DNA from: Flavobacterium inviolabile
Lineage (GTDB): Bacteria; Bacteroidota; Bacteroidia; Flavobacteriales; Flavobacteriaceae
Length of the DNA stretch: 64,000 nt
Direction of reading: 5' to 3'
Assembly: GCF_013389455.1 (NCBI RefSeq)
Contig: NZ_CP058278.1
Span: 1,488,001-1,552,000, forward strand
Part shown: piece after piece, positions 44,547-54,638 of the stretch
How positions within the stretch are numbered: the first letter of the stretch is position 1
Layout of the letters: each line of letters opens with the position of its first letter
The notes under the pieces: generated by a model
What the model was told of the DNA's origin: nothing
What the model saw: only the letters and a program-made list of their open reading frames with translations
The model's database searches: none
Translations under genes and position numbers: made by a program

Positions 44547-45551
44547 ATGACAGAAGGGAATTTTGTAGACTACGTAAAAATATATGTTTCTTCCGGTAAA
44601 GGAGGTAAAGGTTCTACGCATTTACACAGAGAAAAATTTATTGAAAAAGGTGGTCCTGACGGAGGTGACGGAGGTCGCGGCGGACACGTGTATCTGGTGG
44701 GGAATAAAGGACTATGGACTTTGTTTCACCTGAAATTTGCACGTCACATCAAAGCCGGACACGGCGGCGATGGAGGAAGTGCCAGAAGTACCGGTGCAGA
44801 TGGAGAAGATAAATTTATCGAAGTACCGTTAGGAACAGTGGTAAGGGATAAAGAAACCAATGAGATTCTTTTTGAAGTTACCGAACACGGAGAGAAAAAG
44901 ATCCTGGTTAAAGGAGGAAAAGGTGGTTTAGGAAACTGGCATTTCAGAAGTTCGACAAATCAGACACCACGTTATTCCCAACCGGGAATGCCGCCGGAAG
45001 AACTGGATGTTATCCTGGAATTAAAAGTATTGGCCGATGTTGGTTTGGTAGGCTTTCCGAATGCCGGAAAATCGACGTTACTATCGGTGCTGACTTCTGC
45101 TAAGCCAAAAATTGCCGATTACCCGTTTACAACCCTGAAACCGAATCTGGGCATTGTGGCCTACAGGGATTTTCAATCGTTTGTAATTGCCGATATTCCG
45201 GGAATTATTGAAGGTGCTGCCGAAGGTAAAGGTCTTGGGCATTATTTCCTGCGTCATATTGAACGTAACTCCACGTTATTGTTTCTGGTTCCGGCAGATG
45301 CTCCGGATATCAAAAAAGAATACGAAATCCTTTTGGATGAGCTGAGACGATACAATCCGGAAATGCTGGATAAAGACCGTCTGGTAGTGATCTCAAAATC
45401 GGATATGCTTGATGACGAATTGAAGGCAGAAATGAAAGCACAACTGGATAAGGAATTTAACGGCATGCCATATTTGTTTATTTCTTCGGTTGCCCAGCAG
45501 GGTCTGGTAGAACTGAAAGATAAATTATGGCAAATGCTTAATCAAGAATAA
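44547..45551 (+). CDS. obgE: GTPase ObgE/CgtA
   Basis: 334 aa. Obg fold (residues about 5-160) with Gly-rich loops [15 protein letters not shown] and [15 protein letters not shown], then the GTPase domain: P-loop [11 protein letters not shown] (about 168), switch [14 protein letters not shown]3 [10 protein letters not shown]4-type SKSD and G5 SSV. Essential GTPase for 50S ribosome maturation and stress signalling. The C-terminal OCT domain of some homologues is absent, as usual in Bacteroidetes. Confidence 0.96.
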   Translation: MTEGNFVDYVKIYVSSGKGGKGSTHLHREKFIEKGGPDGGDGGRGGHVYLVGNKGLWTLFHLKFARHIKAGHGGDGGSARSTGADGEDKFIEVPLGTVVRDKETNEILFEVTEHGEKKILVKGGKGGLGNWHFRSSTNQTPRYSQPGMPPEELDVILELKVLADVGLVGFPNAGKSTLLSVLTSAKPKIADYPFTTLKPNLGIVAYRDFQSFVIADIPGIIEGAAEGKGLGHYFLRHIERNSTLLFLVPADAPDIKKEYEILLDELRRYNPEMLDKDRLVVISKSDMLDDELKAEMKAQLDKEFNGMPYLFISSVAQQGLVELKDKLWQMLNQE

Positions 45552-45570
45552 GATAGCTTGCATATTTGTA

Positions 45571-45600
45571 AAAAGGCGTTCCGTGGAACGCCTTTTTTTA
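45571..45600 (+). terminator. Terminator of obgE
   Basis: AAAAGGCGTTCC-GTGGAACGCCTTTTTTT, near-perfect GC-rich stem followed by T7, 20 bp after the stop. Confidence 0.85.
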
Positions 45601-45737
45601 TTTTTTGTCACACAATGTTGGAATAATAATAAAATAAAAAGTTAAAGTTGTTTTGTTAGGGATTTTTTGTAATCCATATATTTTATAAAATTCTTAAAAA
45701 AAGGTATATTCGCACCACTAAAAATAACAAATTAATT

Positions 45738-47885
45738 ATGAAAAAAATTATTTTATCCTTAATCGCTACGATACTACTTGTTCCTGCAAGTGTTAGAGCA
45801 GACGAAGGGATGTGGTTTTTAATGTTCATCGAGCGTTTGAATCACAGGGATATGCAAAAAATGGGATTGCAGTTAACTGCTGAGGAGATTTACAGTATTA
45901 ATCACCACAGTTTAAAAGATGCAATCGTTCAGTTCAACGGAGGTTGTACAGCAGAAATGATTTCTAAAGATGGTTTGGTATTAACAAATCACCACTGTGG
46001 TTATGATGCTATTGCAGAATTATCGACTCCGGAAGCAAACTATTTAAAAAATGGTTTCTGGGCAGCGAACAGAAAAGCGGAATTAAAACCAAAAAGTTTA
46101 TTCGTTCGTTTCTTCGTTCGTATGGATGATGTTTCTAAAAGAATTTTATCAAAAGTAAATGATAAAATGACAGAAGCAGAGCGTGAAGCGGCAATCAACA
46201 AAGAGATCGCTGTAATTGAAAAAGAAAACAACGAAGGTGGAAAATATACGGTTTCCGTTCGTCCTTTCTTCCAGGGTAATGAATACTACTATTTCGTTTA
46301 CCAGGATTATAAAGACGTACGTTTAGTAGGAACACCTCCTGAAAATATCGGGAAATTCGGTGGGGATACGGACAACTGGGAGTGGCCTCGTCACACAGGA
46401 GATTTCTCTATGTTCAGAATTTATGCTGATGCAAACGGAAACCCTGCTGACTTTTCACCAAACAACGTTCCTTTACAGCCAAAACACCATTTACCGGTTA
46501 ATTTAGGCGGTGTAAAAGAGAATGATTTCGCTATGATTTTAGGATATCCTGGTAGAACAAACCGTTGGATGCCGGCAGGTGGAATTGAGCAAAATGTGAA
46601 ATTTGCTTATCCTGCATGGGTTGAAGGTTCTAAAATGGGTATGGACAAAATGAAAGCTCATATGGACGAAAGCGATGGAGTACGTTTAATGTATGCTTCA
46701 AAATATGCGTCATTGGCGAACTACTGGAAAAACCGTCAGGGAATGATTGACGCACTGACAAAATTCGGTACGGCAAAAACAAAAGCAGCTCAGGAAGCGA
46801 AATTCAACAAATGGGCTAACCTGAAAGAAAATAAAGGTAAATATGGTAATGTTGTTGAAACAATCAACAAATATTATACGTTAACGAACGAGAAATCACG
46901 TCATGACAACTATTTAATGACGCTTTTAAGATCAAGTTCATTCGGAACAATCTCAAGATCTCTTGGAAGACAATTGGAAAACTACGCGAAAGCTGACGAA
47001 GCGAAAAGAAAAGAAATGTATCCAGGTTTTGTAGAAATGATTGATGAGTTCTACAAAGAAGCTTACATTCCTGCAGAAAAAGATATCTTGGCCGGACAGT
47101 TAAACCTTTATGCTACAAAAGCAGGTTATACGTTAGCGCCAATGGTTGAAAAATTAGGTAAAGAGAATAACAACAACTTTACAAAATATGTAAACAATGC
47201 TTTTGACAGCAGTATTTTTGCTTCACCGGAAAAAGTAAAAGCATTTTTAAATAATCCGAATGCAGCTACTGTAACTAATGATCCGTTAGTAGTATTGTCT
47301 AACGACTTATTAAACCATTACAACGCAAAATCGGAAGTGATTTCTAAAGCACAAAACGATTTCGGAGCTTCTTTCCGTTTATTGGTTGAAGGACTTCGTG
47401 AATCTAAATTAGCACCAATCCAATATCCGGATGCTAACTCTACATTGCGTTTAACGTATGGTAAAGTTCGTGCATTACCTGCAGATAAACGAAATGATGC
47501 TAAAGTAAACAACTATACTACTATGGACGGTATGGTTAAGAAATACAAAAAAGGTGATGAGGAATTCGATTTACCGGTTCGTTTAATTGAAATGAACAAA
47601 GGAAAAGACTACGGTCGTTATGCTGATAAAGACGGTTCTATGCACGTGAACTTCTTAACAGATAACGATATCACTGGTGGTAACTCTGGTTCTCCGGTAT
47701 TAAACGGAAAAGGAGAGTTAATCGGTTTAGCATTTGATGGTAACATCGAAGCTATGGCTGGTGACGTTATCTTTGACAAAAACCTGCAAAGAACAATCAA
47801 TGTGGATATTCGTTATGTATTATGGGTAATTGACAAATTCTCAAATGCGAAACACATTGTTGATGAAATGACAATCGTAAAATAA
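45738..47885 (+). CDS. S46-family dipeptidyl-peptidase (DPP7/DPP11 type)
   Basis: 715 aa, signal peptide ending ASVRA/DEGMW. The chymotrypsin-fold residues are visible: His about 86 in VLTNHHCGYDA, Ser about 652 in TGGNSGSPVLNG, and the catalytic Asp in the DTDNWEWPRHTGDFSM block. The specificity residue after AFD is Gly (AFDGNIEAM), which from DPP7/DPP11 studies points to DPP7-like hydrophobic P1 preference, not Asp/Glu (DPP11 has Arg there). It releases dipeptides from oligopeptides in the periplasm. A helical insertion lies between the His and Ser lobes, as in the family. Monocistronic. Confidence 0.93.
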   Translation: MKKIILSLIATILLVPASVRADEGMWFLMFIERLNHRDMQKMGLQLTAEEIYSINHHSLKDAIVQFNGGCTAEMISKDGLVLTNHHCGYDAIAELSTPEANYLKNGFWAANRKAELKPKSLFVRFFVRMDDVSKRILSKVNDKMTEAEREAAINKEIAVIEKENNEGGKYTVSVRPFFQGNEYYYFVYQDYKDVRLVGTPPENIGKFGGDTDNWEWPRHTGDFSMFRIYADANGNPADFSPNNVPLQPKHHLPVNLGGVKENDFAMILGYPGRTNRWMPAGGIEQNVKFAYPAWVEGSKMGMDKMKAHMDESDGVRLMYASKYASLANYWKNRQGMIDALTKFGTAKTKAAQEAKFNKWANLKENKGKYGNVVETINKYYTLTNEKSRHDNYLMTLLRSSSFGTISRSLGRQLENYAKADEAKRKEMYPGFVEMIDEFYKEAYIPAEKDILAGQLNLYATKAGYTLAPMVEKLGKENNNNFTKYVNNAFDSSIFASPEKVKAFLNNPNAATVTNDPLVVLSNDLLNHYNAKSEVISKAQNDFGASFRLLVEGLRESKLAPIQYPDANSTLRLTYGKVRALPADKRNDAKVNNYTTMDGMVKKYKKGDEEFDLPVRLIEMNKGKDYGRYADKDGSMHVNFLTDNDITGGNSGSPVLNGKGELIGLAFDGNIEAMAGDVIFDKNLQRTINVDIRYVLWVIDKFSNAKHIVDEMTIVK

Positions 47886-47909
47886 TCCGATAGCATTTTA
47901 AAAATATTC

Positions 47910-47941
47910 AAAAGCCGTTTCAACAGAAGCGGCTTTTTTTA
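47910..47941 (+). terminator. Terminator of the S46 peptidase gene
   Basis: AAAAGCCGTTTC-AACA-GAAGCGGCTTTT with one G-T pair, then T-rich tail. Confidence 0.8.
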
Positions 47942-48031
47942 TGCAGTACCGGACAATAAATTTCAGAAGATTTGGTTTTGTTTTTAAACAAGGTCAATTT
48001 GAAAGTTTATTATTATAAATTTGAACTAAAA

Positions 48032-49039
48032 GTGAAGAGAATAGTTATTGGTTTCGTTTCCTTTTTCCTGCTGCTGTCCTGCTCGGAAGAACAGGTACAA
48101 CCGGAGGTTTCCTTTTATTACTGGAAAACAATTTTCCAGCTGAATAACAACGAGAAAACAATTTTAGAGGCAAATAAAGTATCTAAAATTTATGTTCGTT
48201 ATTTTGATGTGAGCCTGAAAGATAAGGAGGCTATTCCGCTGTCGCCGGTGGTTTTTAAAGAGAAGAAGATACGCTATGATATTGTTCCGGTGGTCTACAT
48301 CAAAAATGAAGTCATGCTGGAAGAAGCGGTTAATCTGGAAAATATGGCGCGGAATATTTATACCTTTATTGCACAGATGAACGATAAGAACGGTATCCGG
48401 TGCCATGAAATACAGATTGATTGTGACTGGACGCTGAAAAGTAAAGACCGTTACCTGAAGTTTATAGAAGATTTCAAAAAGATCAGTGCCAAGAAACTCT
48501 CGGCAACCATTCGTTTGCATCAGGTAAAATACTATCAGAAAACCGGTATTCCAAACGTAGATAAAGGCGTGCTGATGTTTTACAATATGGGTAGTATTGC
48601 GCCGGATAACCTGAATTCTATTTACGACCGGAATATTGCCCAGAGCTATATCAAGAGCCTTCACAAGTTCCCGTTGCAGCTGGATATTGCGCTGCCGATT
48701 TATTCCTGGGGAATTCACATCCGGAATCACAAGGTGATAAAAGTAGTGGGCAAGCTCGATCATGCGGAACTGGAAAAAGATACCCATTTTAAAAAGACAG
48801 ACGGGATGCACTTTACCGTTGTGGAAAGTGTTATCAGAGGCGGGAATTACTATGAAAAAGGCGATGTCGTTAAAATAGAATGCATTACAAAAGACGATTT
48901 AAAAACAATGGCTGAGGATCTGAAGGAACATCTGGCCGGGCAGCCGGAAGACATAATTTTTTACGACCTGGATTCTTTTAATTTAAAAGCATATAATGAT
49001 GATGAGCAATTCTTTAAAAAAGTGGCTGGTTGGTTTTAG
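48032..49039 (+). CDS. Lipoprotein of unknown function, TIM-barrel-like (possibly DUF3142-like)
   Basis: 335 aa with a GTG start at 48032; the signal VKRIVIGFVSFFLLLSC has a lipobox Cys at about residue 17, which supports this start over the longer reading from 47972. The body has the strand-helix rhythm of a (beta/alpha)8 barrel: VSKIYVRYFDVSL, HEIQIDCDWTLKSKDRYLKF, LSATIRLHQVKYY, GVLMFYNMG, LQLDIALPIYSWG and IIFYDLDSF. IQIDCDW and YSWG resemble glycoside-hydrolase-like barrels (DUF3142-like, from memory, unsure). No proven enzyme. Its last 44 bp overlap the next gene, so they are coupled. Confidence 0.72.
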   Translation: MKRIVIGFVSFFLLLSCSEEQVQPEVSFYYWKTIFQLNNNEKTILEANKVSKIYVRYFDVSLKDKEAIPLSPVVFKEKKIRYDIVPVVYIKNEVMLEEAVNLENMARNIYTFIAQMNDKNGIRCHEIQIDCDWTLKSKDRYLKFIEDFKKISAKKLSATIRLHQVKYYQKTGIPNVDKGVLMFYNMGSIAPDNLNSIYDRNIAQSYIKSLHKFPLQLDIALPIYSWGIHIRNHKVIKVVGKLDHAELEKDTHFKKTDGMHFTVVESVIRGGNYYEKGDVVKIECITKDDLKTMAEDLKEHLAGQPEDIIFYDLDSFNLKAYNDDEQFFKKVAGWF

Positions 49040-51236
49040 CCTGTTAACAGGGGTTACCTATACTGTGATTTATGCCTGTGCGGATGGGTTTTGGGGCTAT
49101 CAGTACCAATCGAGCTTTACACCCGAAACCTATGTGGATAAGTCGTATACGCCTTTGTTCTTTTCGGATGAAATGTTTTATAATATCGGGCATGATACCG
49201 AATATACCTCTCGTTTTAACAATGATATTGTACAGGAATGGGATGGCTATCTGGATGGCAAAATAAAAAAAGAAGACCTGGCTTACCTTATTCTGAAAGA
49301 CAGTGCGAAGGCTGAATTGAATAACCTGTATGAGGCTGCTTTTGCTAAAAAAAGCCTGAAGTATGCCGATAGAAAGATAGCGCTCAAGGACAAAAAAGTA
49401 AAAAACTTTTTGGAGTTTATGTATTATGCCAAAATGATCGAGGAACATGCAACGGTGGCCTATAATTATTGGGATTACGAAAACCGGCAGGTATCTTATG
49501 TGGCTCCGGAAGTAATCAGGGAAGTGGAAAATAAATTCACAAAAGCTACTGACGCCTTTCTGAAAAACAGGTATTGGTTTCAGGTGATGAAAGCATATTT
49601 CTACAGCGATTCCAAACAGCAGGCTTTTGTTTTTTTTGAAAAAACAAAAGCACAGGTTCCGCAAAATGTATTGTACTACCGCGCGCTTTCCTATATCGCC
49701 GGTGTGTACTATAAAGACAAAGACTATGTAAAAGCCAATTACCTGTACAGTGTGGTATTTGACAAATGCCCGCAGCTGCGTGTTGTAACGGCATATAATT
49801 TTCATCCGCAGGAACAATCCGACTTTGATGCCGCATTGCAACTGGCCAAAAGCAATGATGAAAAAGCCGCTTTATGGGCATTGCTGGGCTATTATGCTGA
49901 TGAACGAAAAGCAATCGATGCGATTTACCAGCTAAACCCGAAGAGTGAACACCTCGAGTACCTGCTAACCCGTTTGGTCAACAAAGAAGAAACGGAATTA
50001 AACGGAGAGGAATTCAAATCGGTAAAAGAATACAAGAAAGTTGTCAAAGAAAAGCTGAACAAAGAATCCCTGGCATTGCTCAATAAGATAGCCGGTGAGG
50101 AGCAAACACTAAAACCGTATCTGTGGAACATTGCAGCGGGGTATCTCAATATCTTTAACGGTGATTATGCGCTGGCCGAAAAACAATTTGCGAAAGCGGA
50201 AAGCAAAGCGCCCAAAACAGAACTGTCGGCAAAACAGTTACGTCTTTTAAAACTGATCAATACGCTCAGCAGGCAGAATGCCATGAATGCCGATGCTGAA
50301 AGTAAACTGCTGACGGATTTAAACTGGCTGTATCACGAGTGTCCGAATAGTGACTATAACGAACCGTTCCGGTACACTAAAGCCTTGGATTGGAGTAAAA
50401 AATATATTGCCGCGCTTTACAAGACACAAAAGAACGGTGTAATGGCGGAATTATTCGACCGGGACAACAAATACTATTTAACGGGAGCCAATCAGGAAGC
50501 AATGAAAACCTTTTTGATGCGCAACCAAAAAAGTGCCTGGGAACAGTTAGCGGTAAGCGTTTACAGTGTTACACTCTCGGATATTTACGAATACCAGGCT
50601 GTGATGAGTGCCTACGCCAATAAAATAGAGCAGGCGATTGCCTTTATGGAGAAATCGGAAAAAGGAAAAGAAGTCATCTTGGAAGGGAACCCGTTTAACG
50701 GAAAGATCAGGGATTGTAATGATTGTGACCATCAGGCATATCAAAAAGTAAAATATACCAAGCTTTCATTTCTGCAAAAACTAAAAGAAATGCAGGACAA
50801 AGTAACCAAAGGAGAAGAGGTCTACAGCAACAGCCTGCTGCTGGCAAATGCCTTTTACAATATGACCTATTACGGCAATGCACGTTCCTTTTATTATAGC
50901 AATATAATGGATCAGGGAGGAAATTATATTGATGAAGATTATAAACCCTACCTGTTAAACCCGGCTTTGGCCAATTCCTATTATAAAAAGGCTTTTGAAG
51001 CGGCAGCCAATCCGGAACAAAAAGCAAAATGCGTATACATGATGGCCAAGTGTGAACGCAATGCGTTTTATACCGATAACTACCATACCAATCGCTATGA
51101 TTACCGCCAGCCGGAAGTGCACTTCCTGGCCTGGAACGGTTTTAAAAAGTTAAAGGCAGAATATTCGAACACGCAATATTATAAAGAGGTCATAAACGAA
51201 TGCGGTTACTTCCAGAAATATCTTGGCATGAATTAA
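48996..51236 (+). CDS. Exported TPR-like repeat protein, partner of the preceding lipoprotein
   Basis: 746 aa from the first of three consecutive ATG codons (48996, 48999, 49002). N-terminus SLKKWLVGFSLLTGVTYTVIYAC is a signal peptide, possibly of lipoprotein type with Cys about 28. The mature protein is helical throughout; degenerate TPR-like pairs are seen (YYRALSYIAGVYYKDKDYV; DYALAEKQFAKAESKAP; LANAFYNMTYYGNARSFYYS). A CNDCDH cluster occurs near residue 570. Family not recognised. It overlaps the upstream lipoprotein gene by 44 bp, so the two are likely made in fixed ratio and may act together at the cell envelope. Confidence 0.72.
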   Translation: MMMSNSLKKWLVGFSLLTGVTYTVIYACADGFWGYQYQSSFTPETYVDKSYTPLFFSDEMFYNIGHDTEYTSRFNNDIVQEWDGYLDGKIKKEDLAYLILKDSAKAELNNLYEAAFAKKSLKYADRKIALKDKKVKNFLEFMYYAKMIEEHATVAYNYWDYENRQVSYVAPEVIREVENKFTKATDAFLKNRYWFQVMKAYFYSDSKQQAFVFFEKTKAQVPQNVLYYRALSYIAGVYYKDKDYVKANYLYSVVFDKCPQLRVVTAYNFHPQEQSDFDAALQLAKSNDEKAALWALLGYYADERKAIDAIYQLNPKSEHLEYLLTRLVNKEETELNGEEFKSVKEYKKVVKEKLNKESLALLNKIAGEEQTLKPYLWNIAAGYLNIFNGDYALAEKQFAKAESKAPKTELSAKQLRLLKLINTLSRQNAMNADAESKLLTDLNWLYHECPNSDYNEPFRYTKALDWSKKYIAALYKTQKNGVMAELFDRDNKYYLTGANQEAMKTFLMRNQKSAWEQLAVSVYSVTLSDIYEYQAVMSAYANKIEQAIAFMEKSEKGKEVILEGNPFNGKIRDCNDCDHQAYQKVKYTKLSFLQKLKEMQDKVTKGEEVYSNSLLLANAFYNMTYYGNARSFYYSNIMDQGGNYIDEDYKPYLLNPALANSYYKKAFEAAANPEQKAKCVYMMAKCERNAFYTDNYHTNRYDYRQPEVHFLAWNGFKKLKAEYSNTQYYKEVINECGYFQKYLGMN

Positions 51237-51239
51237 CAC

Positions 51240-51267
51240 AAAAGGAGGCAAACCGCCTCCTTTTTTA
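51240..51267. terminator. Bidirectional terminator
   Basis: AAAAGGAGGC-AAACC-GCCTCCTTTTTT between convergent genes ending at 51236 and 51265. Confidence 0.85.
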
Positions 51268-52473
51268 TTTTGTGACCTCCATGTCTAAACCGTAATCAAA
51301 AGGAAGCATATCGCCCGCTTTTTTCCAGCCCATATATCCGAAAATAATAATGGCTTCCGGATCGGCTATCTGTCCGTTGTGGTAAATTTCAAGAGCGCCT
51401 TCAGCCAACTTCAGCTGTGAGGTTTGAAAAGTTGGATTCCGGCTACGGGCGCCAATGTAGTTGTCCTCTTCTTTTTCCCGGGTGTAGGTTATATTCAGGT
51501 AATCGTCAAAAGCAATAGACTTCCTGTTGGATTCCTCTGTGATAAACGATTCCCTTCTGCTGGAATTCGGTTCGACCACCGTTATAAAAGGCTCTTTGAC
51601 TGCCCGCAGGTATTTTAGATCCCTGGTTTCGCGGTACTGCTTCATATAATAAGGAATACTGTCGGCACCGGGATATTTAGGATTGCTTTTCAGGAACATC
51701 TTACGAACCGTAAAACCTTCACTGTTTAAGGTGTTGTAATAACAGGCTCTTACAAAATGCATAAAAGAACCTCTGTAAGCATCAAGTCTGTTGCGTTCAA
51801 CAACTTTCGGATTCAATTTTTTCTCATTTACTATGTCTGTAAAATAAGGATAGCCGAAATGAATTACTGCGGTGCTTGTTGTGCCGTAAACACCGGGTAC
51901 ATGCCCGCGCGGACATTCAAAGCGGACAAGTTCATAACGAATCTGGTAGCCCAGTTTTTCATTATAGATCTGTAATGGTGCGTCTGCATTGGCAACAATT
52001 TTCAAAGAATCATCACTGATGCTGAAATACAGCACTTCGGGATTCAGAATTTTTGCCTGTCTCGCTATTTTGCTGTTGCCCAGAAATTCGGTCTGGAACA
52101 TGTCATAATATTGCTGCCAGTTTTTACGGTTCATTTTCTTTCGCTTCCGGACAATGACCTCATTTAATTCGCTGACCTCGGTTTTTAAATAAATAACGTT
52201 CAGGCTTTCGTCTTTTGTCAGCAAAGCCACTGGAGCCATAACACTTTCATAGCCCATAAAGCTGACGATAATCGCATCGTTGTCTTTGAGCCATATTGTA
52301 AATAAGCCGTTTTGGTCACTGCTCACCCCATTTGTAGTTTGCGGAACATAAACAGAAGCACCGCTAACAGGCAATTTAGTAACCACATCTTTTACAATTC
52401 CGGTTATTTTGGTTTGAGCCTGTAAGCCCGTGATGCTGAAAAAAAGGTAAATTACAAGATAAATAGATTTCAT
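51265..52473 (-). CDS. Secreted protein with carboxypeptidase-regulatory-like N-terminal domain
   Basis: 402 aa from ATG 52473, signal peptide MKSIYLVIYLFFSITGLQA. Residues about 20-110 are a CarboxypepD_reg-like (CNA-B type) beta-sandwich: KITGIVKDVVTKLPVSGASV, GVSSDQNGLFTIWL, VSFMGYESVM. The remaining about 290 residues carry NRKNWQQYYDMFQTEFLGNS and have no recognised motif; they resemble the surface proteins in Bacteroidetes that use this N-domain without a TonB plug or barrel. Function unknown. Divergent from the TPR gene at 52571. Confidence 0.82.
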   Translation of the reverse strand: MKSIYLVIYLFFSITGLQAQTKITGIVKDVVTKLPVSGASVYVPQTTNGVSSDQNGLFTIWLKDNDAIIVSFMGYESVMAPVALLTKDESLNVIYLKTEVSELNEVIVRKRKKMNRKNWQQYYDMFQTEFLGNSKIARQAKILNPEVLYFSISDDSLKIVANADAPLQIYNEKLGYQIRYELVRFECPRGHVPGVYGTTSTAVIHFGYPYFTDIVNEKKLNPKVVERNRLDAYRGSFMHFVRACYYNTLNSEGFTVRKMFLKSNPKYPGADSIPYYMKQYRETRDLKYLRAVKEPFITVVEPNSSRRESFITEESNRKSIAFDDYLNITYTREKEEDNYIGARSRNPTFQTSQLKLAEGALEIYHNGQIADPEAIIIFGYMGWKKAGDMLPFDYGLDMEVTK

Positions 52474-52570
52474 GGCGTTGAATTTTGTTAACAATATACT
52501 GAAAATTTACCGCTTTTAAAGATTCTGGAAATGATAGTGATAATTTGTTCCGTTTCTTTATTTTTGAGTT

Positions 52571-53266
52571 ATGAAGCAATTGGGTTATATTTTCTTTTTA
52601 CTGCCGTTAGCGGTTTGGTCACAGGGGAATTTTGAAAAGGGAGAACAGCTTTTTAAACAGGAGCAATATGCTATGGCAGCACCCTATTTTGAAAGCTTTT
52701 TAAATGAAAACCCGAATAACCCCCAAACCATGGAGTATTTAGGAGATATTGCGGCACATCAAAAAAAATGGGACAAAGCCATTGCCAATTATAAGAAATT
52801 AAAAACACAGTTTCCTAAAAACGCAGGCTACCAATACAAATATGGCGGTGCTTTGGGAATGAAAGCAAAAGAAAGCAGTAAGTTCAAAGCTTTGGGAATG
52901 ATTGGCGAAATTGAAGATTCTTTTAAGGCGGCGGCAAAACTGGATGCCAGACATATAGAATCCCGGTGGGCATTGGTAATATTGTACCTGGAATTACCCG
53001 GAATAGTAGGCGGTAGTGAAAAGAAGGCACAATATTATGCCGGCGAATTAATGGCCATTTCACCGGTGGACGGAAACCTTTCCAAAGGACATATTGCCGA
53101 ATATTTCAAACGTTATACCGAAGCGGAAAAATACTATCTGAAAGCAATAGCCATAGGACAGTCCAAAACAACCTACCAGCGATTGGCAGACTTGTATAAA
53201 AATAAAATGAATTTGCCGGAAAAAGCAAAACAAACCTTAGATTTGTATCAAAAGAAAAGAACATAA
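52571..53266 (+). CDS. Exported tetratricopeptide-repeat protein
   Basis: 231 aa, signal peptide MKQLGYIFFLLPLAVWS. TPR units: FEKGEQLFKQEQYAMAAPYF, PQTMEYLGDIAAHQKKWDKA and a C-terminal unit KGHIAEYFKRYTEAEKYYLK with KTTYQRLADLYKNKMNLPEKA. Likely a periplasmic scaffold; partner unknown. mpl starts 2 bp after its stop, so the two are one transcript. The ATG lies only four bases after a TATTTTTG box (52559-52566). Confidence 0.85.
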   Translation: MKQLGYIFFLLPLAVWSQGNFEKGEQLFKQEQYAMAAPYFESFLNENPNNPQTMEYLGDIAAHQKKWDKAIANYKKLKTQFPKNAGYQYKYGGALGMKAKESSKFKALGMIGEIEDSFKAAAKLDARHIESRWALVILYLELPGIVGGSEKKAQYYAGELMAISPVDGNLSKGHIAEYFKRYTEAEKYYLKAIAIGQSKTTYQRLADLYKNKMNLPEKAKQTLDLYQKKRT

Positions 53267-53268
53267 AA

Positions 53269-54624
53269 ATGCGTACACATTTTATCGCAATAGGAGGCAG
53301 TGCCATGCACAATCTGGCATTAGCGCTACACAATAAAGGATACCACGTTACCGGAAGTGATGATGCTATTTTTGAACCTTCCAGAACCAGGTTAGAAAAT
53401 AAAGGATTACTACCGGAAGAAATGGGCTGGTTCCCTGAAAAAATAACGGCCGATATTGAAGCGGTTATTTTGGGTATGCACGCCAAAGCGGACAATCCGG
53501 AATTATTAAAAGCACAGGAATTGGGATTGAAGATCTATTCATATCCTGAATTTTTATACGAACAGTCCAAAAATAAAACCCGGGTGGTTATTGGCGGTTC
53601 CCATGGAAAAACAACCATAACCTCGATGATACTGCATGTTATGCATTACCACAATATTGAAGTGGATTATATGGTGGGCGCACAATTGGAAGGTTTTGAT
53701 ACAATGGTTCATCTAACGGAAGAAAACGATTTTATTGTTCTGGAAGGAGATGAATACCTGTCGTCACCAATGGACAGAAGACCGAAATTCCACCTGTATC
53801 AGCCCAATATAGCTTTGATCAGCGGAATAGCCTGGGATCATATTAACGTGTTTCCAACCTATGAAAACTATGTGGAGCAGTTTGAGATTTTTATTGAAAA
53901 AATAACAAACGGCGGTATCCTGGTCTATAATGAAAATGATGCTGAGGTAAAAAGAGTAGCGGAAGCGGCAACAAATCCGATCCGCAAAATTCCATACCAC
54001 ACTCCGGAATATACAGTTGATAATGGCGTTACTTTATTAGCAACACCGGAAGGCCCTATGCCGATTGAGGTTTTTGGCGCACACAACCTGAATAACCTTG
54101 CCGGAGCCAAATGGATCTGCCAGAATATGGGTGTTGATGAAGCCGATTTCTATGAAGCCATTGCCAGTTTTAAAGGAGCCTCCAAACGTTTGGAAAAAAT
54201 AGCCGAGAGCAAGAGCAAAGTAGCCTATAAGGATTTTGCACACTCTCCAAGTAAGGTGGCGGCTACAACCAAAGCCGTAAAAGAACAATACCCGAACCGA
54301 AAACTGATTGCCTGCCTGGAACTGCACACCTACAGCAGCCTGAATGCGGAGTTTCTGAAAGAATACCAGGGCGCTCTGGAGTATGCCGATGAAGCTGTTG
54401 TTTTTTATTCGCCTGATGCTGTTAAAATCAAACAGCTGGAAGAAGTTACCTACGAACAGATTGCAAAAGCATTTGAACGGGAAGACCTGATTATCTATAC
54501 CAATCCGGAAGACTTTAAAAAATACCTCTTCCATCTGGATCTGGAAAATACAGCTTTATTGTTAATGAGTTCCGGAAATTATGGCGGACTTAATTTTGAC
54601 GATGTAAAAGAGCTGGTAAAATAG
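53269..54624 (+). CDS. mpl: Mpl, UDP-MurNAc:L-Ala-gamma-D-Glu-meso-DAP ligase (peptidoglycan recycling)
   Basis: 451 aa Mur ligase. N-terminal Rossmann domain FIAIGGSAMHNLALAL, ATP P-loop GGSHGKTTITSMIL (about residues 107-120), LEGDEYLSSPMDRRPKF as the Mpl-type central motif, and C-terminal FAHSPSKVAATTKAVK (H-S-P-x-K, the Mpl-specific replacement of the DYAHNP motif). Mpl reuses the tripeptide released by cell-wall turnover. In other annotations it may appear as MurC; the DEYLSSP and AHSPSK motifs favour Mpl. Confidence 0.92.
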   Translation: MRTHFIAIGGSAMHNLALALHNKGYHVTGSDDAIFEPSRTRLENKGLLPEEMGWFPEKITADIEAVILGMHAKADNPELLKAQELGLKIYSYPEFLYEQSKNKTRVVIGGSHGKTTITSMILHVMHYHNIEVDYMVGAQLEGFDTMVHLTEENDFIVLEGDEYLSSPMDRRPKFHLYQPNIALISGIAWDHINVFPTYENYVEQFEIFIEKITNGGILVYNENDAEVKRVAEAATNPIRKIPYHTPEYTVDNGVTLLATPEGPMPIEVFGAHNLNNLAGAKWICQNMGVDEADFYEAIASFKGASKRLEKIAESKSKVAYKDFAHSPSKVAATTKAVKEQYPNRKLIACLELHTYSSLNAEFLKEYQGALEYADEAVVFYSPDAVKIKQLEEVTYEQIAKAFEREDLIIYTNPEDFKKYLFHLDLENTALLLMSSGNYGGLNFDDVKELVK

Positions 54625-54638
54625 CTTACAATAACAAT

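Noticed and set aside
48164..48811. 215-aa minus-strand ORF
   Set aside because: Shadow of the lipoprotein gene at 48032; no recognisable domain.
49044..49841. 265-aa minus-strand ORF
   Set aside because: Antisense of the TPR-like gene at 48996-51236; Cys/His/Phe-rich random composition, no start context.
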